From positions 1-40,103 of the forward strand of contig NZ_SPHL01000016.1 in assembly GCF_005844425.1 (NCBI RefSeq): a DNA stretch of 40,103 nucleotides, read 5' to 3'. The notes below the pieces were generated by a model. That model had not been told where the DNA came from. It did no database searches and saw only the letters and a list, made by a program, of their open reading frames with translations. The number at the start of each line of letters is the position of its first letter. Within the stretch, counting starts at the first letter, position 1. Below, piece after piece: positions 24,201-29,873 of the stretch. The position numbers and the translations under genes are program-made. This DNA is from Anaerofustis stercorihominis (GTDB lineage: Bacteria; Bacillota; Clostridia; Eubacteriales; Anaerofustaceae).

Positions 24201-26214
24201 TTATAACTCCGCCGTTATATATAAAATCATTATTATTTGCTCTATCTGAAGTGTTTGTAGTATCTTTAATTTCTCCGTTTATATCAACTCTGTCTGTAAT
24301 ATTTCCGTTTTGATCAACACTTCCAAAAACCTGCTCATAATTTTCTGCATTTTCACCTTCAAGATACTCTCTTAAAACATAAAAGTATTCATATCCCTCA
24401 GCGTCATATTTTGGTAAATTAGGACTTCCATTTAATTCAAATTCTATATATTGAAAATCCACTCCATCTTCTAAATCTTTTTGTACTATTTGCCCGTCAT
24501 CATTTCTTACAACAGAAGCAGTTGAAAAAGATGTACCTTCACGATATCTCCATAATTGGAAAATACCGCTTGGTCTATTTTGTTTTGTTTCAGTCGTTCC
24601 ATCATCAAGCCAAACTTTTTTTGCTTCGTAGGTTTTCTCACCTGTTAATGTTAGTATTACAGTTCCTTCACTATATAAATTATCTATCCTAGAGCCATAG
24701 TTAAGAGAAGAAGAATTGTCATAACTTACAGACAAATAATCATCCTCATCAAAAGCATTTTCAACATAAACCTTGTTGTCAGCATTACCTGAACTATCAG
24801 GAATCTCTTCTATATAATAAGTAATTAAAGAGCCATCAATATTATATTTCCATGTATTATCAATAGCTAATGTCATACTGTCATCATCAGGATGATCTGT
24901 TAAATATGTGTTTTCAAATTCTGATAGAATATGCTCTTCATATCTTCTATTTTTTATTTCTATTACAAGACGGAAATCATTTAAAAGGGCATCACTTACT
25001 TCTTCCCAATGATCATTATCCCCCATTCTGGCAACACAAGTAAAGCGAAGGTCTCTAAGTAAAATGTAATACCAGCCTGTATTATCTACAGAAGGATATT
25101 CATTTTTATTTTCATCTGTTACTTCAACCATCGCATATCCGCTTACATCAGTCGGTATGATTTCCCAGCTTACATCATATGAAGTCTTATTTCCATAAAT
25201 ATCTTCATAGGTAACATTCGATGGTAATACACGGTTTCCTGCCGATATAGTATATACTCCAACACCTGTGTTATCTACAGAAAACTTAGGATAAGACTGT
25301 AGCCCCACTTCTTCCATATTGTCTTTGGTTAAAGTTTTATACGTTTTTCCATCAAAAGAGAATTGTAATATAGGCTGAGAATAGGAAGAAATATTAGGTC
25401 TGATTGAAGATTCGTTGTTGTTATCCACCCAAAAAATTTCTTTAGAAAAATTTGTTAAATAGCTATTTATTGTAACACTGTCTTCTATAGCTTTGTTTTC
25501 TAAACTTTCTGTTTCTTTTAAAGCTTTATTTTCTTTAATATCATTATTTAAATCTTCTTTTTGTTCTTCTTTGGTTATTGTAATTTTATTCGTATTTTTT
25601 TCTACATTAACGCCATCAATTGCCTCACTGCTTTGTCCCATTGCATTTACTACAATATCATTTTCATCAACGTTAATTGTAAAAGGAAGCGTTAAACTAC
25701 TTGGCACATTAAATTTATATTGATAAGATAAAGAAGAATTTTCCTTATCAAGTCCAATCACCAAATGAACACTTTTATCTTCTTCCATTTTAGGAAGTAT
25801 ATTATTTCCTAAAGAGTCAAGTCCATTTTCGCTATTTTCTACTTCACTTTTAAAAGCATCTTCATTTAATTTCAATCCATCTTCTGATAATATACCTAAA
25901 GCAATTGCTTCATCATTTGTCAAAACAATCTCAACACTTACAGCATTAATATCTTTGACATTATCAGTATTAAGCTTAGCTTCAATGTTAAGTATCCCTT
26001 CTTGCGAAGAAGTAATTTCACTGTTTTCAAATTCCCAATCTACATATACGTCATTAGTGTCAACTTCTTCAATTACGTTAGAATCTTTTTGTCCATTTGT
26101 ATCAAAAACATCATCTTGAACTTTCGCAAAAATACTCGAGGGCAATGATGTAAAAATAATTAATAAAGACAAAAAAACACAAAACAACCTGTCTTTCAAT
26201 GTTTTCTTTTTCAT
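18232..26214 (-). CDS. Giant Cna_B-repeat surface protein
   Basis: A 2660-residue cell-surface protein. The start is the ATG at 26212-26214 with a GGAGGAAGG site; a longer frame adds 21 residues without support. Residues ~1-30 form a signal peptide (MKKKTLKDRLFCVF..., cut after FA). Residues ~30-530 are a non-repeated region with low-complexity Lys/Glu/Asn stretches. Then about 15 Cna_B-like modules run to ~2600, each starting with a KxWxD-type strand, having an LY or IY strand, an LPKYD turn and a YxVxE...ITN end. They include the Lys, Glu and Asn positions of self-forming isopeptide bonds. The C-terminus has a hydrophobic helix and a basic tail (RDKRFRK), but the sorting motif reads SAATSD instead of LPxTG. 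Likely an adhesin stalk. No sortase gene lies in the window. Confidence 0.93.
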   Translation of the reverse strand: MKKKTLKDRLFCVFLSLLIIFTSLPSSIFAKVQDDVFDTNGQKDSNVIEEVDTNDVYVDWEFENSEITSSQEGILNIEAKLNTDNVKDINAVSVEIVLTNDEAIALGILSEDGLKLNEDAFKSEVENSENGLDSLGNNILPKMEEDKSVHLVIGLDKENSSLSYQYKFNVPSSLTLPFTINVDENDIVVNAMGQSSEAIDGVNVEKNTNKITITKEEQKEDLNNDIKENKALKETESLENKAIEDSVTINSYLTNFSKEIFWVDNNNESSIRPNISSYSQPILQFSFDGKTYKTLTKDNMEEVGLQSYPKFSVDNTGVGVYTISAGNRVLPSNVTYEDIYGNKTSYDVSWEIIPTDVSGYAMVEVTDENKNEYPSVDNTGWYYILLRDLRFTCVARMGDNDHWEEVSDALLNDFRLVIEIKNRRYEEHILSEFENTYLTDHPDDDSMTLAIDNTWKYNIDGSLITYYIEEIPDSSGNADNKVYVENAFDEDDYLSVSYDNSSSLNYGSRIDNLYSEGTVILTLTGEKTYEAKKVWLDDGTTETKQNRPSGIFQLWRYREGTSFSTASVVRNDDGQIVQKDLEDGVDFQYIEFELNGSPNLPKYDAEGYEYFYVLREYLEGENAENYEQVFGSVDQNGNITDRVDINGEIKDTTNTSDRANNNDFIYNGGVITNRIKGTISTEVTKIWEASSFQSGFDDVSVEFSLQQRVKGTQTWINTTQTLVMDDFYAENLTDTKTKSMPKYDNLGRELEYRWVESGVYKAGGSNLFKANADGSGTFALTLDNREIEFLSTPTIDEDNPQHTIVTNTIENTIKYDVIKKWHDADGHEINAPAGAKIKFNIYQMLNNEYTYDDPVAVFEMDGVVDTDKTLVNANLGIYAQEISPWMVRVTPLDEFNEEGMQYEYFLTEANQDYLPDMETTRTVEGYESTIVNAPGPGNRILVAKGWIDDSDIAHRENVTISVYNRETNEKINEVTLGDGVWYDYVGIGNLNEENVYILETKVGDTNIPLDTYYLDQGQTPNYDNPKAPDEYDDEGDTNYTSIQYETQYHRYDVKYTSEEIGGEKVYKAVNRRLGNINLTVEKTWVDGDGSLRSEIQKELQNIEENQNVSLSLVAQLDFATDNNPSYYKITRNGVDNADSVVIGNSDNYVAIKDNNGNNVSSTQKILWADGENSKCYFFNLPKYNRSGSVASYKISEVWVDSNGTYVALSTIKNKYPKLYELYSQYSSSITSGEYTVGDHFANDTQDISIRNALTGSKTLSWEKVWKDDYMFENGHRMDLYLDIYQVTHEKDENGNVEEKTSLYVSNYRWVYSDIEGSDPVDQWKVLFNNVPKYDDLGYEIMYYAVERTNVDFKKFDYQVGNYYVIDENAQNNPIYLGTRDEVDSKYEDYVLDLSNVQDKPNVSDYANYALIEGGIFENTIYSDLTIQGQKIWSAVPSSYPNEDLPGVTFTLYQKLASESGDGSPVATITVDKWSDIYKNGSYLFQVLYLGENALDSNNDTIYAGQGEAKKIPKYNEDGKLYSYELKESEIYWADGANPAIEDVFDNKDNHTYLVENAYNSKKGELSIKKFMELSFDENGDPKAFPGVTFTLYRTYTKNDGTTSQKEAVMYKTWTANEVQNAYETKHLLGLNPDAGTEADPLEKEILFEDLDIYAPNGSKYVYSVEENKNYLGGIDNWVVNTDLEKENIPNIKTDTYAGIETGDLYPSSESLFGPAPSATFVNAPDDVRDTVNIRGTKVWNDYKDTFGFRPGDIELTLYKYANEQPGQGNSISEEKVDESLYEITWTQKGENNWTYEITGDAMGELEKYAPNGMVWKYVVKETLSADSNYIVSPSGGNSYLGKVTENRRENDNSNIIMNNLSNNITTNIPYSKNWVDNDGNIIDNDYLGYDLTVDFELQVSEMDSSDKSYKNAYEYFKDNLTEANYNAIFNGYQFDRSLTGRINDSTIWGVNKSYANLPRIIVKKDARNNEVTRLQYRVLEKTIHYGSDDSVASPTTVTVVETNNGSGYIYNFNGGMFTPAYWANGKDQPETTYNNNATRVMYNRLETTSFEFTKNWVGDNNNIYSQRPKTSQSGYTWQASFIVQRKSAAGDWENVEIYASNQTSKDMIVTIYGTNSDEDNSVTTTVSGLPKSDVNGNEYEYRARELDSNYTLTDGHVKDEDIVGNNGDNTYNSTYTTTYNSNTVTNTLDSTKVYALKKWNPSSNKTNVTLEIKYLASNGTWKSFKTPARVTLNGEADSNPSKPYYEYEEWKAVWNDLPLVVSGSKLDIKGHTQYKVFETVPSGYLQESMGESSIGNYIQFEFTNVESTSYNVEKVWYGVESANQGIVRVGLYRTTGEIGDDSSEPVMQNGTSNQMTLLLTKNNLKGTFRNLPKYDKAGNEYTYYAREISIDGIGIENYDYRILNNDENGKTTITNIGKKEISGKKTWLDSSNAYNTRPEDIQINIFRSIDGKDKVKLDFEPIWISKDGDEWEYKFEGLLVTDDSGKEYTYEVEEVVPDEYAVTYDGYNITNTLNDTINIPIKKVWDDMDNYDKVRPKNIKVELYADNVKVDEATLKGKTNTWEYVFENLPEYNSLNKRIVYTVKEVEVPDGYKVTYDGYTITNYRDVVIDDKTRKSSDDTDSAATSDMNNINLYIILVLCSFMVIGIVSSKLIRDKRFRK

Positions 26215-26810
26215 AACCTTCCTCCATTTCCTGTCTTTTAAATAAATAAACGAACTAAAATATATCAACATGAACAAAATAAAGATAAAAGTAAAAACAT
26301 TAAAATTTTATGTATAAAAATACATTTACAATATGTATGCATTTCCAGAATTTAAGCAACATATATTATTACAAATGAAATTTATAAACTTTGTCAGAAA
26401 ATGTATATATAATGGAACAAATAAAATATATTACATAAAAGAAATTTTTTTAAATAAAAAAGACAAAAAAAATAAATAATAATACTTTGTAAATTTTAAA
26501 TGTATTATTATTTATTTGTTACAATTTGTATATATATTTTATCACAACTTTAAACGTTTAACCATAGTACGTTTTTTTTATAAAATGTACTATGAACATA
26601 TTATTTGATAATATTTCATTTTTAAGTTAAATTATTATAGAACATAAAAATGTAAAACAAAAAATATTTTTTTCCCCATGATGATATAAAATTGTGAAAA
26701 AGAAATATTATGAAAAAAGTTATAAACTGTCAAAAATATTTTTGTTTGAACTTAAAAGTATTTATCTAAATTTTCATAAATCTAAATAAAAATTGATAAT
26801 GAAAATATTA
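26215..26810. other. Long AT-rich gene-free region upstream of the giant surface protein
   Basis: Nearly 600 bases with no ORF that has a usable ribosome site; a 19-codon frame at about 26711 has none. It holds a 32-bp hairpin (26563-26594), several short A/T palindromes and presumably the promoter of the surface protein. I cannot place that promoter with confidence; a weak CTGACA-N18-TGTAAT pair lies near 26370-26400 on the minus strand. This is a long leader for a surface gene and would suit regulated or phase-variable expression, though no invertible repeat pair is visible. Confidence 0.5.
26563..26594. repeat. Isolated 13-bp-arm hairpin
   Basis: CATAGTACGTTTT and AAAATGTACTATG pair (one G-T) around six bases. 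No U-tract follows on either strand, so it is not a normal terminator. It may be an operator or a stem in a long mRNA leader. Confidence 0.5.
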
Positions 26811-26841
26811 AAGGGGAAATATTTTTTATATTTCCCCTTTA
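26811..26841 (-). terminator. Terminator of the IIA operon
   Basis: AAAGGGGAAATA / TATTTCCCCTTT, a perfect 12-bp stem with a T-rich loop, about 75 bases after the stop of the membrane protein gene. Confidence 0.75.
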
Positions 26842-26916
26842 TTTACTTCATTTAAACAAAGCAGCTTAGACACATTTATATAATAGTGTATATCAGAAGT
26901 ATCTGCTTTTATATAT

Positions 26917-27357
26917 TTAATTTTTCTCAGATGCCATCTCTTCTTTTTTATTATTCTTAAACATAGTTACTATGGATTGTCTGTTTATTTTTAAATCTTC
27001 TTCTAAAGCTTGCACTGTTGGTTTTACAATCCACCAGCCTTTTTTAGAAGGTATTCTGTATTTACTTGGTAAATTAGGAACGTGTTCCACCCATTTATCA
27101 TAAATTTGTTTTGATAAATCATCAATACTTATAGATGAATTGTTTTTAAGTATCTTTGAACTTTCAATAAATACAAAATCATTAAAATCTCTTGGTATCC
27201 ATTTTTTCGCACAAACCGCACCATAAAACAGAACACAACCATATAAAAAGCCTATACATCCAATAATATATGTATGCTCAACTATCCATTCATAAATAAA
27301 ATATAGATGTTCGCCAAAAGACATTCGCATCAGAAATTCTACTATTATTAAATACAT
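26917..27357 (-). CDS. Small membrane protein of unknown function, co-transcribed with PTS IIA
   Basis: 146 residues. The first ~20 residues are moderately hydrophobic and a clear membrane helix follows at about 31-50 (YIIGCIGFLYGCVLFYGAV). The rest is a soluble domain of mixed charge with a conserved-looking stretch KKGWWIVKPTVQALEEDLKI and a Lys/Glu-rich tail. I do not recognise a family. It lies 45 nt downstream of the IIA gene on the same strand with AAGGAG before its ATG, so the two form an operon. Physical linkage suggests a role with the PTS (adaptor or regulator at the membrane), but no sequence motif proves it. It is not GutM by eye. Confidence 0.75.
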   Translation of the reverse strand: MYLIIVEFLMRMSFGEHLYFIYEWIVEHTYIIGCIGFLYGCVLFYGAVCAKKWIPRDFNDFVFIESSKILKNNSSISIDDLSKQIYDKWVEHVPNLPSKYRIPSKKGWWIVKPTVQALEEDLKINRQSIVTMFKNNKKEEMASEKN

Positions 27358-27378
27358 TATACGTCTAACTCCTTCTTA

Positions 27379-27394
27379 AAGAGAATATTCTCTT
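27379..27394 (-). other. Intercistronic 16-bp palindrome after IIA
   Basis: AAGAGAAT-ATTCTCTT, perfect, just after the IIA stop, with no U-tract. It could cap the 3' end of an IIA message or be the remains of an attenuator, making IIA more abundant than the membrane protein. Confidence 0.4.
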
Positions 27395-27402
27395 ATAACT
27401 TA

Positions 27403-27882
27403 TTATGCTTCTTCTACTTGTTTAGCTAATTCGTCTTGAACGATTTTCATTATTAACTCTTTATCTTTAGATTCATAAATTGATTTTAATTTATCTTCTT
27501 GTTGAATTAGAGAAATAACTGTTTGTAACATAGCTAATTGTTGATGTGGTTCTTTTAATGCAAGCATAAATAAAATTGAAACTTCGCATTTTTCACCAGC
27601 ACCTGCCATTACTTCAAAAGTAACAGGTTTTTTAAGTGTAGCAACACAAATGCTTTGTTTGTTTACATGTTCAACATCTGTATGAGGAACAGCTACTGCA
27701 AAATCTTCTACAGGTAAACCTGTTGCGAATACTTTTTCTCTTTCTTTTACAGCTTCGATATAGCTTTCTTTTACATAACCAAGATCAAATAATTTATGAG
27801 CAACTTGATCTAATGCATCTAAATTACTATCAGCCTCCACATCGAAAAAAATTAGATCTTTGTTAAATTCTAAATCTGCCAT
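27403..27882 (-). CDS. PTS EIIA component, fructose/mannitol/galactitol (EIIA-2) type
   Basis: A 159-residue cytoplasmic phosphocarrier that receives phosphate from HPr on His67 (AVAVPHTDVEHV) and passes it to IIB. It shows the EIIA-2 fold pattern: a GYVKESYIEAVKEREKVFATGLP helix-turn region, the phosphohistidine strand, ILFMLALKEPHQQLAMLQ and a C-terminal helix. It is the only IIA in the window and 18 kb from the IIC, so it may serve the whole set of IIBs. A strong AAGGAGG site and a consensus promoter with a 17-nt spacer precede it. The divergent neighbour is a class II aldolase. Confidence 0.92.
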   Translation of the reverse strand: MADLEFNKDLIFFDVEADSNLDALDQVAHKLFDLGYVKESYIEAVKEREKVFATGLPVEDFAVAVPHTDVEHVNKQSICVATLKKPVTFEVMAGAGEKCEVSILFMLALKEPHQQLAMLQTVISLIQQEDKLKSIYESKDKELIMKIVQDELAKQVEEA

Positions 27883-27942
27883 TGGTATCTCCTCCTTAAA
27901 CTATCTAAATATAAATAGCTCTTCATATAATTATTTTAATTA

Positions 27943-27971
27943 ATTATAAAAAAAAAATTTTTAAATGTCAA
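27943..27971 (-). promoter_or_regulatory. Consensus promoter of the IIA operon
   Basis: Minus strand TTGACA (27966-27971), 17-nt A/T-tract spacer, TATAAT (27943-27948): a perfect sigma-A match. Confidence 0.8.
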
Positions 27972-28087
27972 TAAGTAAACAGTATACCCTTTTGAACATC
28001 ATCTTTTAAAGTGCCTATATAAACGGTTTTAAAGGTTTAAAAATACAAAAAAATAACATTTTTATATTAAAGTCGATAAATTTAGTG

Positions 28088-28100
28088 TAACAAATGTAAT
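28088..28100. promoter_or_regulatory. Candidate shared operator, site 7 (TAACAAATGTAAT)
   Basis: TAACAAATGTAAT, close to TGACAAATGTAAC at 1921. The centre is about 69 bases before the predicted start of the aldolase transcript. A related AACAAATGTTAT lies within the promoter spacer at 28139-28150. Confidence 0.5.
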
Positions 28101-28127
28101 GGTAAAAAAAATTTTGAACAAAAGTAC

Positions 28128-28156
28128 TTTACAATTAAAAACAAATGTTATATAAT
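28128..28156 (+). promoter_or_regulatory. Promoter of the class II aldolase gene
   Basis: TTTACA (28128-28133), 17-nt spacer, TATAAT (28151-28156). Confidence 0.7.
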
Positions 28157-28194
28157 AACATTAAATTAATAAGAAACATATCCAGGAGGAAAAA

Positions 28195-28893
28195 ATGAGT
28201 CAAGATATTCAACAATTAAGAGAAGCGATTTGTGATGTAGGACGTAAAATGTACGACAGACAACTTTGTTCTACAAATGATGGAAACATCTCAATTAGAT
28301 TAGAAGATGGTAACTTCCTAATCACACCAACAGGTGTATCAAAAGGTTTCATGACACCTGACATGATGTGCATCGTTGACAAAGACGGTAACCTAGTAGA
28401 AGAAAATGGTCCATGGAAAGGAACAAGCGAATTCAAACTTCACTACAAAATCTATCAATTAAGACCAGACGTAAACGCAGTAGTTCATGCTCATCCATTA
28501 TATGGTACAGTATTTGCAGCTGCAAACATGCCTTTAGATAAACCAATCTGTACAGAAGCTGCACTTAACTTAGGTGAAATTCCTGTAATCAAATATGGTT
28601 TACCAGGAACATTCGATATATGCGGAGATATTGAAGATTATATCGAATACCATGATGCAGTACTTATGAGATACCATGGTGCTGTTACATACGGTCCTGA
28701 TGTACTTACAGCATACTACAGAATGGAAAGCTTAGAATTCATCGCTCAACAAGAATTTGCAGCAAGAGCTATGGGAATCGTTGAAAAAGCTACAATTCCT
28801 CAAGATGTTATTGATGAATTATATCAATTAAGAAGAGAAAAATATTCAGCTCCAGATTCAATGGGTCCTCACCACATTGCAAATAAAAAATAA
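28195..28893 (+). CDS. Class II aldolase / sugar-phosphate epimerase, AraD-FucA family
   Basis: A 232-residue zinc enzyme. The zinc ligands are His98 and His100 (VHAHP) and His161 (RYHGAV), and the catalytic acid is Glu79 (GTSEFKLH), all as in L-fuculose-1-phosphate aldolase. It also has TNDGNIS and TPTGVSKG in the phosphate-binding N-terminus. Family members either cleave ketose-1-phosphates to DHAP plus an aldehyde or epimerise ribulose-5-phosphate at C4; the Glu suggests aldolase activity. The ribosome site is excellent (AGGAGG), and codons look strongly biased for high expression (mostly TTC, AAC, CCA). It likely ends the sugar-alcohol pathway encoded further upstream, sharing operator-like sites with it. 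Confidence 0.88.
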   Translation: MSQDIQQLREAICDVGRKMYDRQLCSTNDGNISIRLEDGNFLITPTGVSKGFMTPDMMCIVDKDGNLVEENGPWKGTSEFKLHYKIYQLRPDVNAVVHAHPLYGTVFAAANMPLDKPICTEAALNLGEIPVIKYGLPGTFDICGDIEDYIEYHDAVLMRYHGAVTYGPDVLTAYYRMESLEFIAQQEFAARAMGIVEKATIPQDVIDELYQLRREKYSAPDSMGPHHIANKK

Positions 28894-28906
28894 TTAATTT
28901 TGAATT

Positions 28907-28935
28907 AAAAGAAAGGCTTTTGCCTTTCTTTTTTT
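28907..28935 (+). terminator. Terminator of the aldolase gene
   Basis: AAAAGAAAGGC / GCCTTTCTTTT around TTTT with a long T-run. Confidence 0.88.
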
Positions 28936-28988
28936 ATTATTTAAAATTTTATGTTAAAATATCTATAATAAAAGTATAGAGGTTAATT

Positions 28989-29870
28989 ATGTACGAATTA
29001 ATAAAGGTTGGGAAAAACACTTACTATATAAAAAGCGAAAACAACGTAGGAATTTATAAAATAAATGATAATGAAATATTTTTAATAGACTGTGCGATGA
29101 CAAATATCCAGGCAAATAAAATCCTTGAAATAATAAATAAAAATAACTGGGTATTAAAGGGTATAATAAATACTCATGCTCATGCAGACCATATAGGAAA
29201 TAATAAAATTTTACAAGATAAAACAGGTTGTAAAATATATTCAAGTGAATTTGAAAGCCATTTTATAAAATATACAGTACTTGAACCGGCTTTTATTTAC
29301 GGAGCATATCCACCAAAGAGAATACAAAAAAAGTTTTTAATGGCAACCCCTACTGAAAATTTATCATATAACCTAAAGGAAATCCCAAAGGGAATGGAAA
29401 TAATTAATCTTCCCGGACATAGTTATGACATGATAGGAATAAAAACCGATGATGATATTTATTTTATTGCAGACAGTCTCTTCCCTATAGAAGCTTTAAA
29501 TACTTACCATATCCCAACAATATATAACATAGAAGAATTTCTATATACTCTTGAATATTTAAAAACACTAAAAGGAAAACTTTTCATTCCAACCCATGAA
29601 CAAGCATTAACAGACATAACTGAGCTTATACAAATTAATGAAAATAAAATAAAAGAAGAACTTGACTTAATATGTAAGTTTTTAAAAGTTCCTTTAAGCC
29701 TTAATATGATAACAAAAAAGATGTTTGATTATTATAATATTGAAATCAACTTTGTTGAATATAATCTTGTTGAGGGAACAATAAAAGCTATGTTATCTTA
29801 TTTGATAGATAAAAAGAAAATAGATATAACTTTTAAGGATAATTTTTTATTATATAAATTGAGGAAATAA
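28989..29870 (+). CDS. Metallo-beta-lactamase fold hydrolase
   Basis: 293 residues. The metal-binding HxHxDH motif is at residues 63-68 (THAHADHIG), with a later His in LPGHSYDM, Asp in IADSLF and His in PTHEQA. This is a glyoxalase-II-like thioester or phosphodiester hydrolase architecture. The C-terminal ~80 residues form a winged-helix-like extension seen in some members that act on thioesters. It is three bases upstream of the YgiQ gene (ATG at 29874), so the two are co-translated. Substrate unknown. Confidence 0.85.
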   Translation: MYELIKVGKNTYYIKSENNVGIYKINDNEIFLIDCAMTNIQANKILEIINKNNWVLKGIINTHAHADHIGNNKILQDKTGCKIYSSEFESHFIKYTVLEPAFIYGAYPPKRIQKKFLMATPTENLSYNLKEIPKGMEIINLPGHSYDMIGIKTDDDIYFIADSLFPIEALNTYHIPTIYNIEEFLYTLEYLKTLKGKLFIPTHEQALTDITELIQINENKIKEELDLICKFLKVPLSLNMITKKMFDYYNIEINFVEYNLVEGTIKAMLSYLIDKKKIDITFKDNFLLYKLRK

Positions 29871-29873
29871 AAA

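Noticed and set aside
26563-26594. Hairpin considered as a terminator or IS/invertible-element end
   Set aside because: No U-tract on either strand, and no second copy of the repeat or recombinase gene nearby, so neither reading is supported.
26711-26770. 19-codon frame in the gene-free region upstream of the surface protein
   Set aside because: No ribosome site, low-complexity Lys/Phe-rich product and no coding signal.
26917-27357. GutM-type polyol operon activator
   Set aside because: Size and membrane anchor are roughly similar, but the soluble part does not resemble GutM as I remember it.
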